Source of the DNA: Actinomadura madurae
GTDB lineage: Bacteria; Actinomycetota; Actinomycetes; Streptosporangiales; Streptosporangiaceae
Direction of reading: 5' to 3'
Assembly: GCF_900115095.1 (NCBI RefSeq)
Contig: NZ_FOVH01000028.1
Location: forward strand, 37,653 to 101,652
Length of the DNA: 64,000 bases
Shown here: positions 16,831 through 25,403 of the stretch, in pieces
Position numbering within the stretch: the stretch's first letter is position 1
How the letters are laid out: every line of letters begins with the position of its first letter
The notes under the pieces: generated by a model
The model's database searches: none
The model's input: only the letters and a program-made list of their open reading frames with translations
Told to the model about the DNA's origin: nothing
Made by a program: the position numbers and the translations under genes

Positions 16831-17637
16831 ATGGCACCGGTGCGAGGCTTCCTGCATCCGAGGACGGCGACCGGCCGCTCGTCCCTGATCCCCGACCCGC
16901 CCTGGCACTACTCGGGCGACCTGCTCACCGTGGAGTACCGGACCGACCCGGCGCGCGTCGCGGAGCTGCTCCCCGACCCCCTCGAACCCGCCGCCGAGGA
17001 CCCCGGGGCGGTCGCGATCATCTGGGCCGACTGGCAGTCCTGCTCGGAGTCGGCGGAGGAACTCCTGGACCCGGTGCGCGCCCAGTACAAGGAGTGCTTC
17101 GTCGTGGTGCGCTGCTCCTTCCAGGGGCGCACCTACAGCCGGTGCGTCTACATCTGGGTCGACAAGGACTTCGCCATCGCGCGGGGGCTCCACCAGGGTT
17201 ATCCGAAGAAGCTCGGCTCGATCCACCAGACCCGTCCCCACCCGTACGGGCGGGCGGCGCCGCGCATCGGGGCGGGCGCCCGCTTCGGCGCGACCCTGGC
17301 CGCCGCGGACCGGCGGCTGGCCGAGGCCGTGGTCACCCTGCGCGAACCGTCCACCGGCAACGGGTTCGTCAACGGCCACCCGATGGCCCATCACCGGTAC
17401 CTGCCGTCGGTCGAGCCGGGCGGCCCGCCGGCGCTCGACGAGCTGATCGAGTCGGGCGGCGCCGGATTCGAGGGCGGGCCCGCCTGGTCGGGCGAGGCGG
17501 AGCTGCGGCTGTTCGGCTCGCCGGCCGAGGAGCTGGCCAGGCTGGAGGTCGGCGAGGTGATCGGCGCGTACTACCGCCAGGTCGGCGTCGTGTGGAACGG
17601 CGGCAGGCGCCTCTGGGGCGGCACCGGCGGTCGATGA
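16831..17637 (+). CDS. Acetoacetate decarboxylase family protein
   Basis: A 268-residue protein of the acetoacetate decarboxylase superfamily. The GYPKKLGSIH motif (about residues 128-137) carries the Schiff-base-forming lysine pair of ADC, and RCVYIWVDKDFAIARG and the C-terminal half fit the family fold. It may decarboxylate or hydrate a beta-keto acid or related intermediate rather than acetoacetate itself; homologues in catabolic clusters have varied chemistry. GGGAGGG precedes ATG 16831; the longer open frame upstream would run through the operator. It is divergent from the ligase-P450 operon and ahead of the MarR gene. Confidence 0.85.
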   Translation: MAPVRGFLHPRTATGRSSLIPDPPWHYSGDLLTVEYRTDPARVAELLPDPLEPAAEDPGAVAIIWADWQSCSESAEELLDPVRAQYKECFVVVRCSFQGRTYSRCVYIWVDKDFAIARGLHQGYPKKLGSIHQTRPHPYGRAAPRIGAGARFGATLAAADRRLAEAVVTLREPSTGNGFVNGHPMAHHRYLPSVEPGGPPALDELIESGGAGFEGGPAWSGEAELRLFGSPAEELARLEVGEVIGAYYRQVGVVWNGGRRLWGGTGGR

Positions 17638-17654
17638 CGCGCATCACGGCGGCC

Positions 17655-17668
17655 GTACGGGCGCGAAC
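17655..17668. promoter_or_regulatory. Regulon operator h (upstream of marR gene)
   Basis: GTACG-GGCG-CGAAC followed by GAT resembles operator d (GTACG-GACC-CAAAC-GAT). It lies 87 bases before the MarR start, with TAGATT (17683-17688) as a possible -10 box downstream. It suggests autoregulation. Confidence 0.5.
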
Positions 17669-17754
17669 GATGGTGGCGGCGGTAGATTCGAGTTCGCCCC
17701 ACCCGCCGGGGCCGGGGCTCCGCGCCCGGCGCCGGGGCCCGCGAGAGGACGCAC

Positions 17755-18327
17755 GTGACCGGTCACCACACACTGCGCGAGACCGAGCAGGCCATCCAGC
17801 GGCGGCTCGGCGACGTTCCCCTGCGCCACGACGCGATGATGGCGGTCTCCAACATCTACCGGGCCGCCGCCGCGGTCCGGCAGCACTTCGAGAGCTCCGT
17901 GCTGCGCTCGGCCGACCTCACCTGGACGTCGTTCGTCGTGCTCTGGGTGGTGTGGATCTGGGAGGAGATGGAGACCCGGCACGTCGCGGAGGAGGCCGGC
18001 ATCTCCAAGGGCACCCTCACCGGGGTGGTCAAGACGCTTGAGGGGCGCGGGCTGATGGAGCGCGGCCCGCACGACACCGACGGCCGCCTCGTCGTCCTCC
18101 GGCTCACCGACAAGGGCCGCGACCTGATGGACCACCTGTTCCCGCAGTTCAACGCCGAGGAGGCGTTCGTCGTCGAGGGGCTCGACCAGTCCCAGAACGC
18201 GTCGCTGGCGCACCTGCTCGGCACGATCGTCGAGCATCTGGAGAGCGAGGGCGAAGCCCGCCGCGCCGGTCTGCGCGATGGCGCCCCCCTGCCGCCCCGG
18301 CGCTCCGGCCGCCGTGCACGCACCTGA
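17755..18327 (+). CDS. MarR-family transcriptional regulator
   Basis: A 190-residue winged-helix regulator. The DNA-binding part is RHVAEEAGISKGTLTGVVKTLEGRGLMERGPHDTDGRLVVLRLTDKG (residues about 73-120), a typical MarR recognition helix and wing with the conserved D-x-R in the wing. The N-terminal helices (MMAVSNIYRAAAAVRQHFE) should form the dimer interface. The GTG at 17755 has GAGAGGA six bases upstream. It is the only MarR gene in the window and sits in the middle of the cluster of GTTTG-N4-CAAAC operators, so it is the leading candidate to bind them. A clear terminator follows the gene. Confidence 0.93.
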   Translation: MTGHHTLRETEQAIQRRLGDVPLRHDAMMAVSNIYRAAAAVRQHFESSVLRSADLTWTSFVVLWVVWIWEEMETRHVAEEAGISKGTLTGVVKTLEGRGLMERGPHDTDGRLVVLRLTDKGRDLMDHLFPQFNAEEAFVVEGLDQSQNASLAHLLGTIVEHLESEGEARRAGLRDGAPLPPRRSGRRART

Positions 18328-18347
18328 CCCTCCCCGCAGGTCTGGAC

Positions 18348-18376
18348 GACCCCGCCTCCTCGTTCGAGGCGGGGTC
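18348..18376 (+). terminator. Rho-independent-like terminator after the MarR gene
   Basis: GACCCCGCCTC (18348-18358) pairs perfectly with GAGGCGGGGTC (18366-18376) around a seven-base loop, 20 bases after the MarR stop. It separates the MarR transcript from the promoter of the amidohydrolase operon. Confidence 0.8.
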
Positions 18377-18412
18377 TTCGCGTTCCGGGTCGGTGACTCT
18401 TCTCCGCCGCCC

Positions 18413-18462
18413 TTGACAGATTGTTTGAGCCCGAACATTCTACATACCGTTTGGGACCGAAC
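18413..18462 (+). promoter_or_regulatory. Amidohydrolase operon promoter with two regulon operators (e1, e2)
   Basis: TTGACA (18413-18418), 17 bases, CATTCT (18436-18441). Operator e1, GTTTG-AGCC-CGAAC (18423-18436), fills the spacer; operator e2, GTTTG-GGAC-CGAAC (18449-18462), lies 26 bases further on at the likely transcript start. The same TTGACA/operator/CATTCT arrangement recurs at 26917-26945. Confidence 0.75.
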
Positions 18463-18491
18463 ATCTTCGGGGCCGTGGGAGAGGAGCGTTC

Positions 18492-20360
18492 ATGGAGCAC
18501 AGCCCGCTGAGCCGTCGAGGACTGCTGCGGGGAGGAGCCGGCCTGGCCGTCGGTGCCGCGGCTCAGCCCCTGACCCACGCGAACGCCTGGGCTCAGAACA
18601 CCGGCCGGCCGACGGCGGCGGCCGATCTGGTGCTGCACAACGGCCAGGTACTGACCATGGATCGCGGGTTCCGCATCGTGTCCGCGCTGGCGATCAGGGC
18701 GGGCCGGATCGTCCACACCGGCGACGACCGCTCGGTGCGCCGCCTCGTCGGGCGCCGGACGCAGGTCCTGAACCTGCGCGGACGCACGGTGCTGCCCGGC
18801 ATCAACGACTCCCACCTGCACGGTCTGCGCACGGGACTGGCCCTGCCGCCGTACACCGTCGATGTCGGCGTCGGCTCCATCGCCGACGCGGCCCAAGCGG
18901 TCGCCGAGGCCGTGCGGGAGGCGGACCCGGGCGCCTGGATCCGCGGCAAGGGATGGAACGAGGACGCGTTCGCCGAAGGCCGTCCGCCCACCCGCCGGGA
19001 CCTGGACCCGGTCTCACCCGACCACCCGGTCGTCCTGCTCGACTGGTCGAACCATGTGCTGTGGGTGAACGGCAAGGCCCTCGAACTGGCCGGGATCGAC
19101 CGCGACACCCCGGACCCGAGCGGCGGCGTCGTGGTGCGCGACTCCTCGGGCGAACCGACCGGTCTCCTCCGCGAGACGGCCATGGACCTGGTGAACAGGC
19201 ACGTTCCGCCCTACACCGACGAGGAGCAGGCCGATGCGATCGATACCGCCGTCGCCCTGCTGCTGAGCCATGGAATCACCAGCTTCACCGAGCCGGGCAT
19301 CGGCACCTCCGCCCAGCGGATCTACGCGGACAAGGCCCGCCGCGGCGCGCTGGGCATCCGGGTCACGGCCCTGCTCAGCAGGCCGGACGACACGTACCCG
19401 ACCTCTGCCGGGCACGTGCGCGAACTCCTCGCCGCCCACCGTCCTCCGGACGATGTGGACCCCCGGTTCTTCGCCGTCACCGGCGTGAAGCTACGGGCGG
19501 ACGGCGTCCCCATCGCCAGCCGCACCGCGTGGATGCGCGAGCCCTACACGGGCGGAGGCCGGGGCGGCCTGGTGACCGACGGCGCGACCGACCGGGAGAA
19601 GGTCGACGAGCTCACGGCCATGATCGGGCTGGTTCACCAGGCCGGAATGCAGGTGGGGACGCACGCCACGGGCGACGCCGCGATCGACGCGGTCGCCGCG
19701 GCGTACGCGCGGGCGCTCGGGCGGCGGCCGCGCGTCCACCCGCGGCACTACGTCATCCACGGCGACTTCACCTGGCCTGAGACGCTGCGCGTCCTGGCGG
19801 AGAACCACTGCGGCATCAGTCTCAACCCGAACATCAAGCACCTGATCGCCGACGGCCAGCCGGACATCGTGGGAGCCGGGCGGGCGGCCTACCAGACGCC
19901 CTATCGTTCCGCGCTGGAGGCGGGCCTGACGGTGACGAGCGCGTCCGACTCGCCGAACGTCGCGCCGGACTGGCGGCAAGGGCTGGAGACGATGCTCCTG
20001 CGCGAGGGCAGGTCGGGCGAGGTGTCCGGCCCGGATCAGGTCATCGGCATGCGGGACGCGCTGCGCACCTACACCACCGCCGGCGCGTGGCAGGACCACG
20101 CGGACCGCTGGAAGGGCACGCTGTCCCGCGGAATGGCCGCCGACCTGTGCGTCCTCGAAGGCACCCTGCTCGACCGGCACGGACGGCCGGCATCCGACGC
20201 GCACGACATCACCGGCATCCCGGTCGCGCTCACCGTGGTGGACGGCGACATCGCCTACGACGCCGGGAACCCGTCCCATCGCACCGCCGCCCGGCATGGT
20301 CAGGCCGTGAGCTGGGCGCGGCGCCCCGACCCCCGCCAGGTATGTGCCCACTGCTCGTGA
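18492..20360 (+). CDS. Tat-exported YtcJ-like amidohydrolase (copy 1)
   Basis: A 622-residue amidohydrolase of the YtcJ/Amidohydro_3 type. A twin-arginine signal (SRRGLLRGGAGLAVGAAA, residues about 8-25) predicts export of the folded, metal-loaded enzyme. The mature part shows the composite beta-sandwich start (ADLVLHNGQVLTMD), the metal motif GINDSHLHG, a carboxylated-lysine/His region (VGTHATGDAAIDAV, HYVIHGDFTW) and the C-terminal Asp area (SASDSPNVAPDW). It probably hydrolyses an amide, carbamate or N-acyl group outside the membrane, perhaps freeing the pathway substrate. It leads an operon with a paralogue 15 bases downstream. Confidence 0.9.
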   Translation: MEHSPLSRRGLLRGGAGLAVGAAAQPLTHANAWAQNTGRPTAAADLVLHNGQVLTMDRGFRIVSALAIRAGRIVHTGDDRSVRRLVGRRTQVLNLRGRTVLPGINDSHLHGLRTGLALPPYTVDVGVGSIADAAQAVAEAVREADPGAWIRGKGWNEDAFAEGRPPTRRDLDPVSPDHPVVLLDWSNHVLWVNGKALELAGIDRDTPDPSGGVVVRDSSGEPTGLLRETAMDLVNRHVPPYTDEEQADAIDTAVALLLSHGITSFTEPGIGTSAQRIYADKARRGALGIRVTALLSRPDDTYPTSAGHVRELLAAHRPPDDVDPRFFAVTGVKLRADGVPIASRTAWMREPYTGGGRGGLVTDGATDREKVDELTAMIGLVHQAGMQVGTHATGDAAIDAVAAAYARALGRRPRVHPRHYVIHGDFTWPETLRVLAENHCGISLNPNIKHLIADGQPDIVGAGRAAYQTPYRSALEAGLTVTSASDSPNVAPDWRQGLETMLLREGRSGEVSGPDQVIGMRDALRTYTTAGAWQDHADRWKGTLSRGMAADLCVLEGTLLDRHGRPASDAHDITGIPVALTVVDGDIAYDAGNPSHRTAARHGQAVSWARRPDPRQVCAHCS

Positions 20361-20375
20361 AAGGAAGGCCCTGAC

Positions 20376-22217
20376 ATGGGGAACAGACTCGGACGACGCC
20401 GGTTCCTGCAGGGGTCCGCCGCCGCCGCGGCCGGCCTCGCCCTCACCGAGGCGGCGGCCCCCGGGGCCGCCGCGGACACCGGGAGGGGCGGGCCCGCCGA
20501 CCTGATCATCCACAACGGCACGGTCCTGGTCCTGGACGGGCGCTTCCGCACCGCCGGCGCGGTGGCGATTCGCGACGGCGTCGTGATCGGCGTCGGACGC
20601 GACGGGGACATGCGCCGCTTCGCGGGCCGGCGCACGCAGACCCTCGACGCGAACGGCGGCACGGTGCTGCCCGGCATCAACGACTCCCACCTGCATCTCG
20701 GCGGCTTCGGGCTCGACTACCCGCCGTTCACCATCGACGTCGACACCGCGACGATCGAGGAGCTGGTCGCCGCCGTGCGCACCGCGGCGTCCGACGCGGC
20801 CCCCGGCGCCTGGATCCGCGGGCAGGGGTGGAACGACAACCGGCTGCCCCGGCCGCCGCGCAGGACCGACCTCGACCCCGTCTCCGGCGACCATCCGGTG
20901 ATCCTCAGGGACTTCTCCGCCCACGCGGTGGCGGTCAACTCCGTCGTGCTGAGGATGGCCGGCATCACCCGCGACACCCGGCCGCCGACCGGCGGGGTGA
21001 TCGAGAAGGACTCCGACGGCGAGCCCACGGGCGTCCTGCGCGAGACGGCGCGGGACCTCATCGCCCCGCACGTCCCGCCGTTCACCGACGACGAGGTCTC
21101 GCGAGCCCTCGACCGCTCGATCGAGGTGCTCCACGGCCTCGGCATCACCAGCGTCACCGATCCGGGGATCGACCTCGGCCGGCTCGCCCTGTACCGGGAG
21201 AGGGCACGGGCGGGGACCCTCGGCCTCCGGCTCAACGTGCTGCTGTCCGCGGGCACGTCGCCGGACACGCTGCGCGATGTGCTCGCCGCCTACGAGCCCC
21301 TGCGGGACGTGGACCCCCGGGTGCTGCGCGTCGCCGGAGTCAAGATCTTCGGTGACGGCATCCCGACCGCGGCCCGGACCGCGTGGCTGCACGAGCCGTA
21401 TCTCGACGGCAGCAACGGCAGCCTCATGACGGAGGGAGACACGGCCGCCGAGCAGGTGGCGAGCCTGCACGAGCTGGTCCGGATCGCTCACGACGCGGGA
21501 CTCCAGGTCGGGACGCACGCGACGGGGGACGCCACGATCGACGCGGTGGTGGCGGGCTACCTCGCGGCGATGCGGCGGAACCGGCACCGCCGCGACCTGC
21601 GGCACTACGTCATCCACGGCGACCTGACACCCCGCGCGACACTGCGGACGATGGCGCGCCATGACATCGGCGTGAACATGAACGCGACGATCAAGTACCT
21701 GCTCGGCCGGACGCTCGATCCCGTGCTCGGACCGGAGCGGACGGACTACCAGTGGCCGTACCGCAGCGCCCTCGACCTGGGCGTGCGGGTGAGCAGCGCC
21801 TCGGACGCGTCGGTGACCTTCCCGAGCTGGCTCCAGGGGGTGCAGTCCGCCCTCCTGCGCGAAGGGAAGTTCGGCGGGGTCGCGGGTGAGGCAGAGCGCA
21901 TCACGCTGGAGGAGGCCCTGGCGACCTACACCCGGACGCCCGCCTGGCAGGACCACGCCGAACGTTGGAAGGGGACGCTGCGGCCCGGAAACGTGGCCGA
22001 CGTCTGCGTCGTCGACGCCGAACTGATGGACGCCGACCCGCACAAGCTGGTCGACCTGCCCATCGCCGCCACCGTCCTCGGCGGCAGTGTGGTCTACGAC
22101 GGCAAGGCCGGCACCCGGACGAAGAAGATCGTGAAAGCCGGAATGTCCCGCGAACGGCACGACCACCGTGTCGCCGCCCTGCAGGGCGGCAGGTGCTGCT
22201 GCGACCTCGCCGTCTGA
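20376..22217 (+). CDS. Tat-exported YtcJ-like amidohydrolase (copy 2)
   Basis: A 613-residue paralogue of the preceding protein, again with a Tat signal (GRRRFLQGSAAAAAG, residues about 6-20). Corresponding motifs are PADLIIHNGTVLVLD, GINDSHLHLG, VGTHATGDATIDAV, HYVIHGDLTP and SASDASVTFPSW. The unusual C-terminus ends in GGRCCCDLAV with three adjacent cysteines not seen in copy 1. AAGGAAGG precedes the ATG. Two exported paralogues in tandem suggest related substrates or sequential cleavage. The gene ends just before a 28-bp palindrome shared with the convergent P450-reductase operon. Confidence 0.9.
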   Translation: MGNRLGRRRFLQGSAAAAAGLALTEAAAPGAAADTGRGGPADLIIHNGTVLVLDGRFRTAGAVAIRDGVVIGVGRDGDMRRFAGRRTQTLDANGGTVLPGINDSHLHLGGFGLDYPPFTIDVDTATIEELVAAVRTAASDAAPGAWIRGQGWNDNRLPRPPRRTDLDPVSGDHPVILRDFSAHAVAVNSVVLRMAGITRDTRPPTGGVIEKDSDGEPTGVLRETARDLIAPHVPPFTDDEVSRALDRSIEVLHGLGITSVTDPGIDLGRLALYRERARAGTLGLRLNVLLSAGTSPDTLRDVLAAYEPLRDVDPRVLRVAGVKIFGDGIPTAARTAWLHEPYLDGSNGSLMTEGDTAAEQVASLHELVRIAHDAGLQVGTHATGDATIDAVVAGYLAAMRRNRHRRDLRHYVIHGDLTPRATLRTMARHDIGVNMNATIKYLLGRTLDPVLGPERTDYQWPYRSALDLGVRVSSASDASVTFPSWLQGVQSALLREGKFGGVAGEAERITLEEALATYTRTPAWQDHAERWKGTLRPGNVADVCVVDAELMDADPHKLVDLPIAATVLGGSVVYDGKAGTRTKKIVKAGMSRERHDHRVAALQGGRCCCDLAV

Positions 22218-22234
22218 GGCCGTGGCCCAGAGGG

Positions 22235-22262
22235 CCCCCGATGCCGGATCCGGCATCGGGGG
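22235..22262. terminator. Bidirectional terminator palindrome
   Basis: A perfect 28-bp palindrome: CCCCCGATGCCG, central GATC, CGGCATCGGGGG. It lies between the ends of two convergent operons (22217 and 22278) and should fold into a strong hairpin on either transcript. Confidence 0.8.
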
Positions 22263-22277
22263 CGCCTCGGCGTCCTC

Positions 22278-23456
22278 CTAGGAGGCGGGAACCCGGACGT
22301 CGTCCAGCAGCAGCTTGCGGTAGCGGGCTTGGGAACGGGTGCAGCCGAGCATGACCACACCGACCAGCCTGCCGTCGCGGTGGTATCCGACCACCGCCTC
22401 GCCGCCGAGGTCGCCTTCCAGTACGCGGATGTCGTCGCCGCCCAGGCCCGGCGCGCCGAACGACTGCAGCCGCATGTCGTACTGGTCGCTCCAGAACGAG
22501 GGAAGCGGCATGAACGGCCCGCCCTGCTCCCCCAGCAGGGCTCGCGCCGCGCGCTTGGCGGTGTCGGTGGGGATGCTCCAGTGCTCCACCCGCCGGGGGA
22601 CGTCGTCGTACCGGGGGTTGGGGAAGCGGGCGACATCGCCGACCGCCACCACCTCGGGGCGTCCCTCGACCCGGAGGGCGCCGTCGCACAGCACACCGTC
22701 CGACAGGTCGAGCCCGTTGCCCTCCAGCCATTCCACGCACGGCACCGACCCGACCGCCTCGACGACGACCTCGGCGCGCACCATCGAGCCGTCCGACAGC
22801 TCCAGCCCGGACTCGGTGAACCGGGCGACCGTGCGGCCGAGAAGGAACCGCGTTCCCCGCCCCTCGTGCCGGCGGCGCAGCTCGGCTCCGAGAGCGGGGC
22901 CGAGCGGACGGAGCATCGGCTCGCTCTCCGGCGCGACCACGGTGACGTCCGCGCCGAGCGTGCGGGCGGTCGCGGCGACCTCGCATCCGATGAAGCCCGC
23001 CCCGACCACGGCGACCCGGGCTCGCGGACGCAGGCGTGCGCGCAGGGCCGCCGCGTCGTCCAGCGTCCGCACGACATGGCGCGCGGGTCCCGTTCCCGGG
23101 ACGTCCAGCCGCCGCGGCCGCAGCCCGGTCGCGATCACCAGGCCGTCGTAGGAGACCTCCGTCCCGTCGTCCAGGCGCACGGTGCGCGCGGCGAGGTCGG
23201 CGCCGGTGACGGCCGTCCCGAGGCGCCAGCCGACGTCGTCGACGCCGGACCGCATCCTGAACGCCACCCGGTCGAAGGACACCTCGGCGGCCAGGACCTC
23301 CTTGGACAGCGGCGGTCTGTTGTAGGGGCGGTGCGGCTCGTCGCCGATGACCACCAGCTCGCCGGCGTGGCCCGCGGCGCGCAACTGCTCGGCGGCGCGC
23401 AGCCCGCCGAGGGACGCGCCGACCACGACGATCCGTCCCCCTGCTCTGCCGGGCAC
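22278..23456 (-). CDS. FAD-dependent ferredoxin reductase (P450 electron-transfer type)
   Basis: A 392-residue NAD(P)H:ferredoxin reductase of the BphA4/putidaredoxin-reductase type. The FAD Rossmann motif is VVVGASLGGLRAAEQL (about residues 10-25), PYNRPPLSKE follows at the family position, the NAD motif is VAVVGAGFIGCEVA, and the second FAD motif is VVAVGDVARFPNP. Its role is to pass electrons from NAD(P)H to the [3Fe-4S] ferredoxin encoded three bases upstream. The GTG start at 23456 gives the normal N-terminus. It closes the homoprotocatechuate operon, and its acceptor P450 is probably the one at 14041-15294, which carries the same type of operator. Confidence 0.93.
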   Translation of the reverse strand: MPGRAGGRIVVVGASLGGLRAAEQLRAAGHAGELVVIGDEPHRPYNRPPLSKEVLAAEVSFDRVAFRMRSGVDDVGWRLGTAVTGADLAARTVRLDDGTEVSYDGLVIATGLRPRRLDVPGTGPARHVVRTLDDAAALRARLRPRARVAVVGAGFIGCEVAATARTLGADVTVVAPESEPMLRPLGPALGAELRRRHEGRGTRFLLGRTVARFTESGLELSDGSMVRAEVVVEAVGSVPCVEWLEGNGLDLSDGVLCDGALRVEGRPEVVAVGDVARFPNPRYDDVPRRVEHWSIPTDTAKRAARALLGEQGGPFMPLPSFWSDQYDMRLQSFGAPGLGGDDIRVLEGDLGGEAVVGYHRDGRLVGVVMLGCTRSQARYRKLLLDDVRVPAS

Positions 23457-23459
23457 CGC

Positions 23460-23648
23460 CTAGTCCTGGACGGTGATGGCCTGGAGCGGGCAGACGTCCG
23501 CCGCGTCCTCGACGGCCTCGCGCAGGGCGTCGTCGGGCTCGCTCTCGTACTCCAGGTGCCCCTCGTCGTTGAGCCGGAAGACCTCGGGTGCGGAGAACAC
23601 GCACTGCCCGTGGTCCTGGCACGTGTCCATGTCGACGATGACCTTCAT
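23460..23648 (-). CDS. [3Fe-4S] ferredoxin, cytochrome P450 partner
   Basis: A 62-residue ferredoxin. Cluster ligands are Cys10 and Cys16 in TCQDHGQC (the histidine replaces the second cysteine, giving a [3Fe-4S] rather than [4Fe-4S] cluster) and Cys53 in VCPLQAI. This CxxHGxC...CP pattern is the mark of actinobacterial P450 ferredoxins. It begins one base after the stop of the HpaG-like gene and ends three bases before the reductase start, so the redox pair is co-expressed with the ring-cleavage enzymes. Confidence 0.95.
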   Translation of the reverse strand: MKVIVDMDTCQDHGQCVFSAPEVFRLNDEGHLEYESEPDDALREAVEDAADVCPLQAITVQD

Positions 23649-23649
23649 G

Positions 23650-24498
23650 TCACTTCCTCCTCGGTGCGCGGACGCCGCGGAACTCCCAGTCACCGCCGAG
23701 CGCGGTGGAGACGACCTCTTCGGACTCGGTGGGCTGCGCGCCGACGTCGTCCCGGACGGGCACCGGGCCCGCCACGATCCGGTTGCGCAGCCGTCCCAGC
23801 CCCTCGGCCTCGACCTCGACCACGTCGCCCGGACGGACGGGGCGCGACCCGGCGGGCGTGCCCGACAGCAGCACGTCCCCGGGGAAGAGAGTGATGGTGC
23901 GGGCGATGTCGGCGACGAGGTAGTGCATGTCCCAGGCCATCTCGCCGGTGTTGCCATCCTGGACCAGCTCGCCGTTGACGTAGGTGCGCAGGTACTTGCC
24001 GCGGAAGTCCCAGCCGGTGACGAGGCCGGGGCCGAGCGGGCACAGCGTGTCGGACCCCTTGACCCGGAGCATCGAGCCGGCATCGGTGTCGCGGAAGTCG
24101 TGCAGCCCGTAATCGTTGGCCACCGTGTAGCCGGCGATGTACGCGGCGGCGTCCGCCGGGGCGATGTTGCGGCAGGTCCGGCCGATGACGATCGCGATCT
24201 CGCCCTCGTAGTTGAGGTATCTGCACCGTTCCGGCCGAACGACCGCACCGCCGTGGGCGTTCAGCGCCGAGACCGGCTTGTGGAAGTAGGTCGGCGCGGC
24301 GGGCAGCCGTGCCCGGAACTCCTCCACGCGGCTGCGGTGGTTGAGATGCACCGCGACCACCTTGGTCGGCCGGCACGGCGGCAGGTGCACGGCCTCCTCG
24401 GCGGGCACCCGGCGGCCGTCCGCGGCGACCAGGTCGCCGCCCTCGCGGACGACCTGGACGTCCGCGCCGTCCAGCAGGATCCTGCGGTATTCGGGCAT
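23650..24498 (-). CDS. Fumarylacetoacetate hydrolase family protein, HpaG-like decarboxylase/isomerase
   Basis: A 282-residue FAH-fold enzyme. Seen motifs: VVAVHLNHRSRVEEF, PTYFHKPVSALNAHGG, the metal-binding LNYEGEIAIVIGR and VANDYGLHDFRD, and LLSGTPAGSRPVRPGDVVEVE. In the homoprotocatechuate pathway HpaG decarboxylates 5-oxopent-3-ene-1,2,5-tricarboxylate and then isomerises the product; the family is shared with other 2-hydroxydienoate enzymes, so the exact step is inferred from the HpaD and HpaE neighbours. The ATG shares one base with the hpaD stop (TGATG). E. coli HpaG is a fused double domain; this is a single domain. Confidence 0.85.
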   Translation of the reverse strand: MPEYRRILLDGADVQVVREGGDLVAADGRRVPAEEAVHLPPCRPTKVVAVHLNHRSRVEEFRARLPAAPTYFHKPVSALNAHGGAVVRPERCRYLNYEGEIAIVIGRTCRNIAPADAAAYIAGYTVANDYGLHDFRDTDAGSMLRVKGSDTLCPLGPGLVTGWDFRGKYLRTYVNGELVQDGNTGEMAWDMHYLVADIARTITLFPGDVLLSGTPAGSRPVRPGDVVEVEAEGLGRLRNRIVAGPVPVRDDVGAQPTESEEVVSTALGGDWEFRGVRAPRRK

Positions 24499-25403
24499 CA
24501 GGCCGTCCATCCGTTCTCGGGCCGGTCGAACCAGACGTGCACCTGGCCCGTCCCGACGGAGTTCTCGTACGCGCTGTACAGCCGCCCGGGGGCGGTGCAG
24601 GCCCGCTCCCCCAGGGCGCCGATCATCATCAGGTAGTGCCCGAACCGGGCTTCCGGCTTGAACCGGAGGAACTCCGGCATCGTGTCGAGGACGCGGGCGT
24701 GGTCCCCCCGCGTCAGCCACGCGATCCGCTCCTCGTCGGCGGCGCGGGCCTCGGGGGTGAAGATGTGCGCCGGGTCGGAGGCCTCGTGGTCGCGGATCTC
24801 CCGCAGCGGCCAGAACGTGTGCGACAGCGCCCCCGAGGCGATGAGCAGGACCCGCCGGTCGGTGGCCGCGATCGCGTCGCCCAGGGCGCGCCCGAGCCGC
24901 AGGAAGTCCTCGGTGTCGGCGGTCTGGCACACGCCGATCGACATCCACCGCTTGCCCGGCAGCTCCAGGTACGGGTCGTCGCGGACCCCCAGGTACGTCC
25001 ACAGGTTGACGGTGGCGTAGAAGATCGGCAGGTACGGGTCGTCGATCGGGGTGATCCAGGTGCCGTGCGCGTCGGCGTGGCTCGCGACGGCGCGCGCCAG
25101 TTCGGGGTCTCCGGGGAAGTCGTAGGGCACCCGGCACATTCCGCGCGGCAGCTCCTCGGACGTGTACAGCCCGGCCCGCCGGTCGTGCGCGGTGGTGACG
25201 AACTCGACCGTCGTGGCCCAGTGGGAGTCGAGGACGACGACGGTGTCGTAGTCGTCCACCCGGTCGAACACGTCCGTCCTCAGCCGCCTCAGCCCGTCGA
25301 CCAGGGTGGAGTCCTCGCCGCCGTTCAGCTCGCGGCGGGTGACCTCGGGCAGCACGATCGTGGGGACGTGGGCCAGGAGCCCGGCGCCGGTCACTTCTCC
25401 CAT
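24498..25403 (-). CDS. hpaD: 3,4-dihydroxyphenylacetate 2,3-dioxygenase (LigB-type)
   Basis: A 301-residue class III extradiol dioxygenase that opens homoprotocatechuate next to its hydroxyls using Fe(II) and O2. Expected iron ligands are His12 (LLAHVPT) and His61 (LDSHW). Other segments match the HpaD pattern as recalled from E. coli: GLYTSEELPRGM, YDFPGDPELA, SGALSHTFW, LPEFL and the C-terminal SVGTGQVHVWF. ATG 25403 overlaps the end of the dehydrogenase gene by 13 bases; the GTG at 25394 is an alternative that overlaps as GTGA. It supplies the substrate of HpaE, whose gene lies immediately upstream in the operon. Confidence 0.88.
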   Translation of the reverse strand: MGEVTGAGLLAHVPTIVLPEVTRRELNGGEDSTLVDGLRRLRTDVFDRVDDYDTVVVLDSHWATTVEFVTTAHDRRAGLYTSEELPRGMCRVPYDFPGDPELARAVASHADAHGTWITPIDDPYLPIFYATVNLWTYLGVRDDPYLELPGKRWMSIGVCQTADTEDFLRLGRALGDAIAATDRRVLLIASGALSHTFWPLREIRDHEASDPAHIFTPEARAADEERIAWLTRGDHARVLDTMPEFLRFKPEARFGHYLMMIGALGERACTAPGRLYSAYENSVGTGQVHVWFDRPENGWTA

